A stretch of 64,000 nucleotides of DNA from Roseiarcus sp963824475 (GCA_963824475.1 CAWGPR010000004.1:124001-188000); one strand, 5' to 3'. Positions 16,189-25,697 are shown, numbered from the stretch's first letter. Translations and numbers: made by a program. Notes: a model not told the origin generated them from the sequence alone.

Positions 16189-17464
16189 ATGGGGCTGGGC
16201 GGGCGCTTGTGGCGTCGCCTGCATGCGCCGCCAGGAGGAGCGGCGAGAAGCCGATCACGCATCGGCGTTTTGTATGCGATCGGACTGGCGGCGATCGTTG
16301 TCGGCTGCTCGACCCGTCCTTACGGAACTCTCGTCGTCGGCTCGAGCGCGCCCGACGCCAGCCAAGTCGATCTCCTCGTGGCGACAACGCGCGCGCCCGT
16401 CGTTGAGCCGCCAGGCATCATGTTCGGCGGGTCCAGGGGACGGGGACTGGATTTCGCCGATATTGTCGTGTCGATTCCGCCAGCAAGCGCGCGCCGGCCA
16501 GGAGACGTCACGCTGCCGTCCTCGCCGCCAGGCAATCCGGAGCATGATTTCGTCATCCTGCGCGCCGATCGCATGGACCTGGCTCAGGCTAAGGCAAACT
16601 TCGATGCGCGCATCAAGCGCACGCCCGGGCGCAGGGTTCTCATCTTCGTCCATGGCTTCAACACCCGCTTCGAGGAAGCCGTCTACCGCTTCGCGCAGAT
16701 CGTTCACGACGCGCGCGTCAATGTCGCCCCGGTGCTGTTCACCTGGCCTTCCGGCGGCAATGTGACCGACTACGTCTATGATCGCGACAGCGCGGTCTAT
16801 TCGCGCGACGCGTTCGAGGCGGTGCTGCAGGCTTTGGTCAAAGACCCGAACGTCGAACTCGATTTCCATCCTCGCCCACTCGATGGGCAACTATCTCGCC
16901 GTCGAGTCGCTGAGGCAGATGGCGATCCGCGATCGCGGTCTGTCGCCCAAGATCCGCGACGTGATGTTGGCTTCGCCCGACATCGACATCGACGTTTTCC
17001 GCCGCCAGATCGCCGAAATCGACGCCGGGCCGCGGCCGGCGCAGTTCACCCTGTTCATCTCGCGAGACGATCGCGCCCTTGGCCTGTCAAGCTTTCTCGC
17101 GCGCGATTCGACGCGGCTCGGTGCGCTCGATCCGACCAAGGAGCCGTACCGGTCGATTCTGGAGCAAGGCAGGGTGCACGTCATCGACTTGACCAGTCTC
17201 GCCTCCAACGACATCACCAACCACGGCAAATTCGCCAGCGGCGAAGTCGTCGGCGCGATTGGCGAGCGGCTGGCGGAAGGCCAGTCGCTGACCGACGCCA
17301 AGGGAGGCCTGGTCGAGTCGCTTGGCACGTTCACGAGCGGCGCGATCAATGTCGCCGCCGGCGTCGCCACTGGCGCGGTCGCGGCGCCGACCGAGATCCT
17401 CGATCCGACAAGGAACGAGAAGTCGGTCGACACCGCGGCGCAAGCCACGACTTTGAGCCAGTAA
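16189..17464 (+). pseudogene. DUF900-type alpha/beta hydrolase lipoprotein, frameshifted
   Basis: Alpha/beta hydrolase of the DUF900 (COG4782) type. The N-terminus is a lipoprotein signal ending in AAIVVGC. The first frame carries RRVLIFVHGFNTRFEEAVYR (oxyanion region) up to about base 16860. The nucleophile elbow ILAHSMGNYLAVESLRQ, the later acidic residue region and the end (TAAQATTLSQ) are in the next frame. Removing one base at 16861-16865 joins them smoothly as ...VELDSILAHSMGN. All other parts look intact and total length (about 424 residues) is normal. Either a recent single-base mutation or a consensus error is possible. Without correction the product lacks its catalytic serine. Confidence 0.75.
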
Positions 17465-17573
17465 TGGGCGCCGACCGGAGCAAGCGATCCCGATCGAGCT
17501 CACGGATGCAACCGATGCGCGAAGTCCGTGCAAGCAAACGCGAATAAAACCCGCCTAAACGCTCCTAAGCGCT

Positions 17574-17804
17574 AGTGAAATAGCTAGCATTTACTAGTGT
17601 TTATTTTTCGGAATCGGGACTTTTCAATGGGTTACAGCCGAGAAAATAAGGAAAAGCTGTCGGGCCTCTCAACTCACACGGCGGGTTGTGGGCGATGACA
17701 TTTTCAGACAGCCACGGCTTCTCGTCTCCCTCCCGGCCAGGCCGAGCGGGAAAGAGATTCCGCCAATGGGAATACGTATAGCGCCAATTTCTGATTTTGT
17801 CAAG
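17574..17804. repeat. AT-rich dispersed repeat, copy A
   Basis: Shares two blocks with copies at 25946-26211 and 32443-32695: TTTATTTTTCGGAATCGGGA followed by CTTTTCAATGGGTT (17600-17633), and the end block TTTCTGATTTTGTCAAG (17788-17804). The middle has diverged and the hairpin found in the other copies is not recognisable. The AT-rich content contrasts with the surrounding DNA. Confidence 0.75.
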
Positions 17805-17876
17805 AGAAAGTCGGGCTCTCATCGCGACAGCTGTTGGCTGGGGCTAGAGCGTGATGTGATGAGGTCGAACCAGGCT

Positions 17877-17968
17877 CGTCATTGCGAGCGAAGCGAAGCA
17901 ATCCAGGGGATGAAGGGCCGGAGCGGCAGCTCTGGATCGCCGCGTCGCTTCGCTCCTCGCGATGACAA
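17877..17968. repeat. Imperfect palindromic repeat (CGTCATTGCGAG family)
   Basis: The left arm CGTCATTGCGAGCGAAGCG and the right arm CGCTTCGCTCCTCGCGATGA are near-inverted copies about 50 bases apart. This sequence class is widespread between genes in many proteobacteria. More short palindromes of the type GGCCATGACG follow up to about 18205, so most of the 790-base gap here is repeat. Confidence 0.75.
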
Positions 17969-18204
17969 TTCCATCCGATCGCATCTCGCTCTAGCAAGGC
18001 TCCAGCTGTCTCTCAAGGCCTGAGCAGCGTCATGGCCGCGCTTGACGCGGCCATCCACGCCGCGCCGCCTCAGAGGCGAGTCCTGGCAGCGCCACGGATG
18101 GTCGCAAGGGCTTTAGGGACAAAGCTTTTGACCTTGCCGCCCCCTTGCGGTCGTTCTCTGCGCGGAAACACGTGGTTGGCCGGGACGAACCCGGCCATGA
18201 CGCT

Positions 18205-18240
18205 GGGCGCTCCCGAAACGTCGAGCGCCCTTTTTCTTGC
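18205..18240 (+). terminator. Intrinsic terminator, plus strand
   Basis: Perfect eight-base stem GGGCGCTC (18205-18212) with GAGCGCCC (18223-18230), ten-base loop, followed by TTTTT and another T-run. The T-tract is on the plus side only, so it stops rightward transcripts before they run into the end of the minus-strand nucleotidase gene. Confidence 0.75.
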
Positions 18241-18252
18241 TTTTTGGACCGC

Positions 18253-20361
18253 TCACGCGGTTTCGACGCGCAACTTCAAGAAGCCGCCGGGCGCCAAGCC
18301 CATCGAGGTCAGCTTCAAGGCGGGCGGCGCCGAAAGCCCCGACGCAGCAGGCGACGTCAGATAGGTCACGACCACGGAGCCCGGCCAGGGCGCAAAGCGC
18401 CAGTTGCCGTCCGACTTCGGCGCGATCTCGCTTCTGCTCTCGATATACTTGAGGACGACGTCACGGTTGGCGTCAGGGGCCTCGATCGCGACGCTCGTTC
18501 CGTCGCAGCCCGGAAAGCCGCCGCCGCCGCTGGCGCGATAGTTGTTGGTGACGACGAGAAACGACTGCTTGGGATCGACCGGCGCGCCGTTGAACGTAAG
18601 GTCGCGAATGCGGCGCGCCTCCGGCGCGACCAGCGCGCCCGAGTCGTCGTAGCGCGCGGGTTGAGTGACGTCGATGCGGTACTCGACGCCATCGATCACG
18701 TCGAAATTGTAAGCCGCGTAGGCGGGACCGAGGAGCGGCTGCTCATCGCGCAGGCTCAGATCGATGCGGCGGAAAATGGACGCCGAGCGTTCGAGCCATT
18801 CCCTGAGCGTCCAGCCGTCGACCCTAACGACCCTCAGACTGTTGGGGAACGGGTAGATGTCCGCCACATCCTTGATCGCGAGCGGCCCGGCGGCGATGTC
18901 CGTATAAGCATAAGGTCCGCTGCGCCCGCCGCATTTGAACGGCGCCGCCGCTGCAAGAATCGGAAGCGAGGCGAGGTCTGTGCGCGCAGCGGCGAGGGGC
19001 GCGGCGTAGGCGCGCTGGGCCTCGTTGACGAGCTGCACGGTCGGGTCGTCGGCGATCAGGGCGAGATAGGTGTGCAGAGGCGTCGCGAGCCTGCCGACGG
19101 GCGTGCGGATATAGCGCAGCGTGGCTTCGTGCGCGGTCTTGGCTGCTTCGAGCACGGACGGGTCCGACTCGGTGAGCGCGACCGCGCGGCCGTTCGCGTC
19201 GCGTCTGGCGATCGGCCGGGCCTCGACCCGCGCTTCAGCGACCCGCCACCCCGTGTCCATCTTGAGCTCAAGATCAATGATTCCGAGATGGTTGCCCCAG
19301 AAGCCGGCCATCACGGCTGGCTTGCCATGGATCGTTCCGCGGTCGGCGTCGACGCCCGGAATCCCAACAAAATCCTCGCCCGGCAGCAGCAAGTGCTGAT
19401 GGCCGAGGAATAGCGCATCGACGCCGTCGAGCTTGGCGAGGTCCTGACTCGCGTTCTCCTCCCCCAGAGCTTGGCGCATTTGGACAGGATCGTTGACGTT
19501 AGCGCACCCGCCCCCTCTTGTGGGGGCGGGCAGGGGTGGGGGGTCGGGCGGACCGAGGAGATTGTCGAATGCGCCGCTCCTCTCTCGTCGCGTAGGACGG
19601 CGCGACCCCCCTCCTTGATCCTCCCCCACAAGGGGGGAGGAGACGCCGCTGACCGATCCCTGTGCAGCTTTAACTAGCGTCGAGGCGAGCCGGGAGATCC
19701 CGGAGTGGCAGAGCACGACGATGAGATCGACGCGGCTCCTCAGTTCGCGGAGCTCCGCGCGCGCCGCTTCGACGATGTCGACCGTGATCAAGCGCCCGCG
19801 GACATGAGCCTCGTCCCATTGGGCGATCTGCGGCGGCGCAACGCCGAACACGCCCACTTTGAGCGACTGCGGCGCTCCGGACTCATCGACAAACGCGCGC
19901 TCGATCACGATCGAAGGCGGAAACCAGGACAAGCCGTCGCTTTTGCGGACATTGCAGCAGACGACGGGAAAGCGGGCTTGGGCATAAGCGCGCTCGAGCG
20001 CCTCTAGGCCGTAGTTGAAATCGTGGTTGCCGAGCGTCGCGACCGCATAGTCGAGCGTGTTCATCGCGGCGATGATGGGGTGGATCGCCTTCGGATCCGT
20101 TGCTGTCGTTTCGGCCGCCAAGTCGCCGAGCGGCGTGCCCTGAAGAATGTCGCCGTTGTCGAACAATAGGCAGTTGCGAACCTCACTGCGCGCCTTAGCG
20201 ATCAAAGACGCGGCGCGCGCGAGGCCGACGGAATCGTCCGGACAATCACGATAATAGTCGTAAGGGTAGAGATTGGCGTGCAGGTCGGTGAGGCCGAGAA
20301 GGCGCAGGCGAAGCCGGGGCCGGCTCTGGCGAGCGGGGGATTCAGGTCGTCCTTGCGGCAC
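18253..20361 (-). CDS. 5'-nucleotidase / 2',3'-cyclic nucleotide phosphodiesterase, CpdB-like
   Basis: Metallophosphatase with C-terminal 5'-nucleotidase domain. Seen are the metal motifs TDLHANL, DNGDILQGTP, LGNHDFNYG, CHSG and GHQH, then the C-terminal domain with ADIYPFPNSLRVVRV and NNYRASGGGGFPG. CpdB proteins hydrolyse 2',3'-cyclic nucleotides and 3'-nucleotides, normally in the periplasm. No signal peptide is visible. The start is uncertain: GTG 20361 gives 702 residues, but the frame is open to ATG 20499 and the gene overlaps the end of the PodJ-like gene by at least 160 bases. Between CHSG and GHQH, about 48 residues come from a palindromic repeat read in frame. Confidence 0.82.
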   Translation of the reverse strand: MPQGRPESPARQSRPRLRLRLLGLTDLHANLYPYDYYRDCPDDSVGLARAASLIAKARSEVRNCLLFDNGDILQGTPLGDLAAETTATDPKAIHPIIAAMNTLDYAVATLGNHDFNYGLEALERAYAQARFPVVCCNVRKSDGLSWFPPSIVIERAFVDESGAPQSLKVGVFGVAPPQIAQWDEAHVRGRLITVDIVEAARAELRELRSRVDLIVVLCHSGISRLASTLVKAAQGSVSGVSSPLVGEDQGGGSRRPTRRERSGAFDNLLGPPDPPPLPAPTRGGGCANVNDPVQMRQALGEENASQDLAKLDGVDALFLGHQHLLLPGEDFVGIPGVDADRGTIHGKPAVMAGFWGNHLGIIDLELKMDTGWRVAEARVEARPIARRDANGRAVALTESDPSVLEAAKTAHEATLRYIRTPVGRLATPLHTYLALIADDPTVQLVNEAQRAYAAPLAAARTDLASLPILAAAAPFKCGGRSGPYAYTDIAAGPLAIKDVADIYPFPNSLRVVRVDGWTLREWLERSASIFRRIDLSLRDEQPLLGPAYAAYNFDVIDGVEYRIDVTQPARYDDSGALVAPEARRIRDLTFNGAPVDPKQSFLVVTNNYRASGGGGFPGCDGTSVAIEAPDANRDVVLKYIESRSEIAPKSDGNWRFAPWPGSVVVTYLTSPAASGLSAPPALKLTSMGLAPGGFLKLRVETA
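19503..19645. repeat. Palindromic repeat in frame within the cpdB-like gene
   Basis: Two hairpins, CCCGCCCCC/GGGGGCGGG (near 19508-19531) and CCTCCCCCA...GGGGGGAGG (near 19619-19640), enclose a GACC/GGTC-rich middle. Read on the minus strand it yields SSPLVGEDQGGGSRRP to PLPAPTRGGG without a stop. The protein family does not normally have this segment. Confidence 0.8.
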
Positions 20362-23300
20362 GGCTTGAGCTTTGTCACGGGAAGTCGGAACGGCGATGAA
20401 CGGATCATCGCGCCGCCGGACGTCCCGGTCAAAGAGGCGCTTTCGGGTGAGCCGCGTCGGCTGGCGATTGATTGAGCAGAGTCCGACTTGGCGTCCCATC
20501 CGCCGGGCGGCGCGGCGACATCGTTCGCCGCCGGATCGGGCTTGACGGCCCTGAATTTCATCAGCGCCTCGACTGCGGAGGCGAGCGAGGCCGGGTCCAT
20601 CTGGCCGGCAATCTCGTCGCGTTTCTTGGCCGCATCCGTATCCCCCTGCTGAGCGGCAAGCGAAAACCATAGAAACGACTGGCCAAGGTTCTTTTCGACG
20701 CCAAGCCCGCGCGCGTAGAGGATCGCGAGATTGTACTGGCTGTCGCGGACGCCGAATTCGGCCGCCTTTCGGAACCATTTCGTCGCTTCAGGATAGTCCG
20801 GCTCGCCCATACCGGAGTCGGTGTCCATGACCGCGAGATTGTGCGCGGCCCGCGCGTTGCCCGCCTCGGCCGCCTTGAGGTACCAGCGCTTCGCGGCGGC
20901 CGGGTCGGGCGTGACGCCAATTCCCTTCTCGTACATCGAGCCGAGCCGATATTGCGCAGGCGCAAGGCCACGCGAGGCGGCGCGTTCGAACCAGCGGGCC
21001 GCCGCCGGCTGATCCTTCGGCAGTCCCCTGCCTTCGAACAGGCGGGTCGCGAGTTCATATTGCGCAGCGGGTTGGTTCGCGGAGACCGCGTCGCGCAAGG
21101 GCGGGGAAATCCCGGGCGGGATCGTCGCCATGAGTTCGCTGGCCGAAGGCCCGCTCTCCGGCGCGAGATCTGGCGCGCTCGGCTTGGCCGGAGGTTGGGC
21201 GATCGAGGCGGTCGGGGCGACGTCGATCGCTTGGCCGCCCGATTTGGCCGCGCCGGCCCCATCCGTCGGCTTGCCCTTCGGCGCCTCGACCTTGGCGGTA
21301 TCGACCGCTTGTTCACCCAATTCAGAGCGTTGCAGAAACGGGGCCCGCACGCCAGCCATTCGCACGGCCAGCGTCGCCGCGATCGCGACCGCGACGCCGA
21401 GCAGCACCGTGCGCTTGTGACTGGCGTAGAACGCCCTTGCGGTTTGGACGCCCCGCGCGGCGAACGGCGCCCGCTCGGAGCCAGTCAGGATCTTGACGAC
21501 GCCGCTGTTGGGCGCGGCGCTGTTTTCCGCCAACGCCGCCTGCGCGGCGCGGCGCGCCGCGGCGATGTGGACGCTGACCGAGGGATTGGTCTTGGGCCCG
21601 ATCATCTGCGCCAGTTCGCGGGCTTCGCGCGCGTGTTGAGGCGCGCCCGCGCCGGGCTCGATCAGGAAATCCTCGCCGCTGGCGGACTGAGACGTCGGAT
21701 CGTCGGCGCTCGCTGCGGCCTTGGATTGGCCTGCGCGTTGCGGCGCGACTTTGGGGTCTAGCGCCTCGACGCCCGGCGGCACGGAGCCGACGGCCGTTGC
21801 CGGGCTCGCCGGTCTGGTTGGCGGCCGCAGCTCCTCGTCGACATCGTCGGCCGCAAGTTCGCTCTCGATGCTCGCCAGACGCGCAGTCAGGGTCTCCAGA
21901 ACGCCCTGCACGTCCGCCAGACGCGATTGCGTGCGCCGGTCCGCGCTCGCCTGCTCGGCTTTCAGCTCGGACAAATGCGCGTCGAGCGCGGCGTGGACTG
22001 CGGCCGAGGTCTCCAAGGCGGATGAGCCTTCCGCCTTGTCGGCTTCGCGCAATTTTTCAAGCAATTCCCGCACCACCGGTCCTGGATCGTTGGCCGTCGC
22101 CTTTGCCGCCAGCGCGTCAATGCGATCGTAAATCGTGTCGATCTGCTGGGCGACAGCTTCGAGGTCGGTTTGGCGGGAGTTGATATCGCGAAGTCGGCGC
22201 GCAACTTCGTCAGCGACTTGTTCAACGACCTCCCGATCGACAGGCGCGGCGGCGCTTGCGTCAAACTTGGCCTCAAGCGAGCGCAGCAGCGTCTCGATCG
22301 GATTGAGATCAATCGGAGACGCCATCGCGCCCAGTCGCACGCCAAGCTCGCGGAGAGCGGGCTCGAGCTGGCGCGCGCCGACATCGCCGTCGGCCAGGCG
22401 GTCGAGCTTGTCCCGGATTTCGATGAAGATCGATTGGAGGGCCTGCGCGCCAGCGTCGGCGTGCGCGGCGGCGTCGAGCTTGGCGTCGAACTCGCGCAAA
22501 AGCTTTTCGATCGGGCCGGCGTCGATCGTGGCGGCCGGGCGCGCCTCGAGCGATTGGCGGACGCTGTCAATGCGGCGCGCCAAGTCGTCGAACGGGCCCG
22601 GATCGATCGCTGCGGAAGCGCTCGGGCGAGCGATCTCCTGATCGAGTCGCGTCGCGATCTGCTCCAGGCGCTGCTCGATCGAGACGAGCGCTGCTGGGGG
22701 CGTGGAGCGTTCGATCTGCCGGCAGGCTTCCGCAAGAAGCGCGGCCATCTGAGCGGACTCGAAGTGAGGAGCCGGACTGGCGCCGAGCCGCTCGACGCGG
22801 TCAGCGAGTTCCCCGATCTGCCGCTCCAACCGTTCGAGCGGCGCGGTGCGCAAGGCGGCCGAGGCGAGGAGATTGCGCACTTCTTCCGTCTGCTGTCGGA
22901 TCCGTTCAAACGTGTCAGGCTTGATCGCCGTCGCCGCGAGGGTGTCGATCTTGCCGCCGATCGCGCGGATCTCGCGTTCAAGCCCGGCGGCCGCGGCTTC
23001 AGGGTCATGCGCCTTCACCACCGCGTGGAATTCCGCGGCCATCGCCTCGAGCGGCGCGAGCATCGATTCGCCGTGGCCGTTTTGACGCAGCATCTCGACC
23101 CGCTGCACGAGATCGCGAATCGCGCCCTCGAGCGCGACCACCGCGTTGCGCGGCGCAAGATTGGCGAGGCTCTGGCGCATGGCGTCGATCTCGGCGCGCA
23201 TGGCGCTGAGGTCGATAGCGGCGGCGCTCGGTTCGGCTCGCTCGCGGCGCATGTCGTCGAGCTTGCGGCCAAGGGCTCGAACGTCGTCGAGCAACAATTG

Positions 23301-24068
23301 CGCGAGCGAAGCGCCGCCTGGGCCGGGATCGCCAAGGGCTCCATGCGAGCCGGCTTCGGCGGCTACGGGACGGGCGTCCATTTGGCTCGGATGGTGATCG
23401 GCCGGGAACAGCGCGAACGAGTCGGCGTCGTAGGCCATCCGCGCGTCCGGCGGCGCGCGGCCGGGCTCGCCGCGGCCGGCGCGGGCCTCGAGCTCGTGGC
23501 GACGCATGGCGATTTGCGACACCGCGGCCTTGAGATCGAATGGCGCCTTCGGGTCCAGCGCGGGCGGCTGAGGGAAGCGGTCGCCCCGCGTCTCGCCGGT
23601 CTGAGCGGAGCCGGTCAAGTTCGCCCGGATCAATTCGAGCCGTCGCACCGCGTCGATCAACGCGCGGCGGTCGCTGTCCCGCGCCGCGTTGTCGCGCTCC
23701 AGGATTTGAGCGACAAATTCAAAGGCGCGCGCGGCCTGTGCCTCGGCGCGCGCGAGCCTCATCTCAAAGCGCTCGATCACAGAACCAAAAGAGTCCGGGA
23801 TTCCGTGCGCGCGCGGCTCTCTTGCCGGCGCATTTCGTCGCGCGATGCGTTCGAGGCGTCCAGCAGCCGCATTGAGCCGATCGTCCAGAGCTTCGTTGTT
23901 GTCCGGCCCCGCGTGCGGGTCCAGTCCCGCGTGGTCGGCGATTGCTTCGTCAAGCCAATCGTCAAGGTCCAAGCCTGCGCGGCGGGCGGCCTCCACGGCG
24001 GCGTCGCGGCTCCGCCGGCTCACGCCCGCGATACTCCACGCCATGGCTCTATTCATGTCCTCGACCAT
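20202..24068 (-). CDS. PodJ-like polar localisation protein with Sel1 repeats
   Basis: A 1288-residue protein resembling the Rhizobiales PodJ-like (PodJL) family, which organises the cell pole. The cytoplasmic part (to about residue 890) is long coiled coil rich in leucine, glutamate and arginine (LERLERQIGELADRVERL and similar). A single transmembrane helix (RTVLLGVAVAIAATLAVRM) follows, then a linker and four Sel1 repeats such as AQYELATRLFEGRGLPKD and AQYRLGSMYEKGIGV, predicted periplasmic. The start is uncertain (ATG 24068 or 24056). The last about 70 residues after GGWDAKSDS look non-native and overlap the nucleotidase frame, so the real end may be earlier with a frameshift near 20480. 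Confidence 0.82.
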   Translation of the reverse strand: MVEDMNRAMAWSIAGVSRRSRDAAVEAARRAGLDLDDWLDEAIADHAGLDPHAGPDNNEALDDRLNAAAGRLERIARRNAPAREPRAHGIPDSFGSVIERFEMRLARAEAQAARAFEFVAQILERDNAARDSDRRALIDAVRRLELIRANLTGSAQTGETRGDRFPQPPALDPKAPFDLKAAVSQIAMRRHELEARAGRGEPGRAPPDARMAYDADSFALFPADHHPSQMDARPVAAEAGSHGALGDPGPGGASLAQLLLDDVRALGRKLDDMRRERAEPSAAAIDLSAMRAEIDAMRQSLANLAPRNAVVALEGAIRDLVQRVEMLRQNGHGESMLAPLEAMAAEFHAVVKAHDPEAAAAGLEREIRAIGGKIDTLAATAIKPDTFERIRQQTEEVRNLLASAALRTAPLERLERQIGELADRVERLGASPAPHFESAQMAALLAEACRQIERSTPPAALVSIEQRLEQIATRLDQEIARPSASAAIDPGPFDDLARRIDSVRQSLEARPAATIDAGPIEKLLREFDAKLDAAAHADAGAQALQSIFIEIRDKLDRLADGDVGARQLEPALRELGVRLGAMASPIDLNPIETLLRSLEAKFDASAAAPVDREVVEQVADEVARRLRDINSRQTDLEAVAQQIDTIYDRIDALAAKATANDPGPVVRELLEKLREADKAEGSSALETSAAVHAALDAHLSELKAEQASADRRTQSRLADVQGVLETLTARLASIESELAADDVDEELRPPTRPASPATAVGSVPPGVEALDPKVAPQRAGQSKAAASADDPTSQSASGEDFLIEPGAGAPQHAREARELAQMIGPKTNPSVSVHIAAARRAAQAALAENSAAPNSGVVKILTGSERAPFAARGVQTARAFYASHKRTVLLGVAVAIAATLAVRMAGVRAPFLQRSELGEQAVDTAKVEAPKGKPTDGAGAAKSGGQAIDVAPTASIAQPPAKPSAPDLAPESGPSASELMATIPPGISPPLRDAVSANQPAAQYELATRLFEGRGLPKDQPAAARWFERAASRGLAPAQYRLGSMYEKGIGVTPDPAAAKRWYLKAAEAGNARAAHNLAVMDTDSGMGEPDYPEATKWFRKAAEFGVRDSQYNLAILYARGLGVEKNLGQSFLWFSLAAQQGDTDAAKKRDEIAGQMDPASLASAVEALMKFRAVKPDPAANDVAAPPGGWDAKSDSAQSIASRRGSPESASLTGTSGGAMIRSSPFRLPVTKLKPCRKDDLNPPLARAGPGFACAFSASPTCTPISTLTTIIVIVRTIPSASRAPRL

Positions 24069-24195
24069 CGCTCGGGGGCCGCGAATCGCCCTGGGATCCG
24101 AGGCGACGTCGCGCCGCAATTCTGTCGGGGGTCATGGTGAAGAAACGGTTAAGGGCGCTTCTTGCGGCGCGCGCCCGGGCCTCCCCAAAGTTGCA

Positions 24196-24246
24196 CACGT
24201 AGTTGTAGCAACTATCAGTTGCAATTTTGCCCAGTTAGGCGATAGT
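24196..24246 (+). promoter_or_regulatory. Candidate promoter and dyad upstream of the MerR gene
   Basis: TTGCAA (24219-24224) and GATAGT (24241-24246) are spaced by 16 bases, a plausible sigma-70 promoter. Just upstream is a perfect dyad AGTTG-TAG-CAACT (24201-24213), and another AGTTGC follows. The dyad may be an operator, possibly for autoregulation, but classic MerR sites lie between -35 and -10, which is not the case here. Confidence 0.35.
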
Positions 24247-24315
24247 GATTCGAATCGCGCAAGGGCGCGCGAGTCATGGGGCGCGAACGCAACGGCGCCG
24301 ACGAAAGGAGAGGCT

Positions 24316-24774
24316 ATGAACACGATATCATCTTTATCTCAGCCTTCCGCTGGGGTTTCGGGCGCGTTGCTCGAACAAGCAGGCCGCACTGCGCTCAATT
24401 CGGCACAGCCGGAGATGACCATTAGCCAGATGTCGCGGCTATTCGGCGTCAGCCTGCGCACGTTGCGCTTCTACGAGGACCGCGGGCTCATCAAGCCCCG
24501 CCGCGAAGGCAACGCCCGTTACTATCGCGCGAGCGACCGCGTGCGGATGGAGATGATCCTCAAGGGCAAGAAGCTTGGCTTCACCCTGACCGAAATCCAG
24601 GACCTGATCGGCGGCAAAGGAACGACAGAAACGACGGATCTCGAAGATCAGCTGAATCCGCAGCAGATCGTGACCCAGATCGGCCACCTGGAGCGGCAAC
24701 GCAGCGAGATTGAAGGGGCCATCCAGAGGCTGCGGGCGACGCAAAGCCGTCTCGCCCAGGGCGCGGCCGCCTGA
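24316..24774 (+). CDS. MerR family transcriptional regulator
   Basis: DNA-binding regulator of 152 residues. ATG 24316 follows AAAGGAGAGG. After a 35-residue N-terminal tail, the MerR winged helix reads MTISQMSRLFGVSLRTLRFYEDRGLI, then RYYRASDRVRMEMILKGKKLGFTLTEI. A short coiled-coil dimerisation helix (HLERQRSEIEGAIQRL) ends the protein. There is no cysteine cluster for metal sensing, so it is not a typical metal-responsive member; the inducer is unknown. It is transcribed away from the PodJ-like gene and converges on cmk. Confidence 0.9.
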   Translation: MNTISSLSQPSAGVSGALLEQAGRTALNSAQPEMTISQMSRLFGVSLRTLRFYEDRGLIKPRREGNARYYRASDRVRMEMILKGKKLGFTLTEIQDLIGGKGTTETTDLEDQLNPQQIVTQIGHLERQRSEIEGAIQRLRATQSRLAQGAAA

Positions 24775-24813
24775 TCGGCGGCGACCATTGCGAGGGCGGC
24801 GGCGCCGGTCCGG

Positions 24814-25443
24814 CTAGACCCTGATCCGCGCCGCCTCGACGATCCGCATTGCTTCGGCGGAGGCGGCGTCAATTCCGAGATTGGTTGTGTCCAACATCAC
24901 GGCGTCGTCAGCCGGTCGCAGCGGCGCCGCTGCGCGGCTCGAATCGCGGGCGTCGCGACGGATGATATCCGCCAGGATCGCCTGATAGTCGGCCTTCTCG
25001 CCGCGCCGGATCAGTTCGAGCGCTCGCCGCTGGGCTCGCGCCGAGGCGCTGGCGGTGACGAAGATCTTGACCTCGGCGTCGGGGCAAATGACCGTGCCGA
25101 TATCCCGCCCGTCGAGCACGGCGCCGCCCGGCCGCGCCGCGAAAGCGCGTTGCGCCTCGATCAGCGCCGCCCGGACTCCGGGCATCGCAGCGACTACCGA
25201 GGCCGCCTCGCCCATTGGGCGGGTCCGCAAGGTCGCGTCGTCGAAGTCGGTTAGGCCCAGTCCTCGTGCGGCCGCGACCGCCGCGGCTTCGTCGTTAAGA
25301 TCGCGGTCCTCGGCCACGAGGGCGGCGGCGACGGCGCGGTAGAGCAGCCCGGTGTCGAGATGCGGCAGCCGGTAGTGCGCCGCGATTCGGCGCGCAATGG
25401 TGCCTTTGCCCGAGGCCGCGGGCCCGTCGATGGCGATAATCAT
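24814..25443 (-). CDS. cmk: Cytidylate kinase
   Basis: Phosphorylates CMP and dCMP with ATP in pyrimidine nucleotide synthesis. The start MIIAIDGPAASGKGT at 25443 gives 209 residues, the normal length; an upstream in-frame ATG would add 16 atypical residues. P-loop GPAASGKGT is at residues 7-15, DTGLLYRAVA follows, and GGAVLDGRDIGTVICPDAEVK is the conserved nucleotide-binding core. The C-terminal part has RRDARDSSRAAAPL and MLDTTNLGID. In many Rhizobiales cmk precedes rpsA; here the next gene in that direction is convergent. Confidence 0.95.
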   Translation of the reverse strand: MIIAIDGPAASGKGTIARRIAAHYRLPHLDTGLLYRAVAAALVAEDRDLNDEAAAVAAARGLGLTDFDDATLRTRPMGEAASVVAAMPGVRAALIEAQRAFAARPGGAVLDGRDIGTVICPDAEVKIFVTASASARAQRRALELIRRGEKADYQAILADIIRRDARDSSRAAAPLRPADDAVMLDTTNLGIDAASAEAMRIVEAARIRV

Positions 25444-25633
25444 CTTTGAGCCGGCCGCTTCCCCCAGGCCCTCCGCCCTGACAGCGCTCATAGAGCGCGG
25501 CGGAGCGCCTGTCGAGACTCACGTGATCGGCGCGGACCCGCGGGAAGGCTATCGGAATCGGACGCGGCCGAGCCAGCGTGATCTCTTGAAAGGGAATCGG
25601 CCGAGCGGGCGCGCAATCGCGAGCCATACATTC

Positions 25634-25697
25634 GACTTGACCAAACCCAAAACCGTCGGTCATGTCCCCGAACAGGCGTCGGCCTTCTCTCCAGAAT
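25634..25697. repeat. 64-base direct repeat, copy 1
   Basis: Identical over 64 bases to 25782-25845, beginning GACTTGACCAAACCCAAAAC and ending CTTCTCTCCAGAAT. The spacing start to start is 148 bases. The downstream flank of both contains a CCCGGCCAT motif, so a larger module may have been duplicated. No coding function. Confidence 0.9.

Noticed and set aside
16189..17547. Single continuous reading of the DUF900 gene to 17547
   Set aside because: After 16861 the codons are out of frame with the family; the last part is Arg-rich and lacks the catalytic serine motif.
22170..24140. Plus-strand open frame of 656 codons
   Set aside because: Antisense to the coiled-coil part of the PodJ-like protein; no domain is visible and composition is that of a shadow frame.
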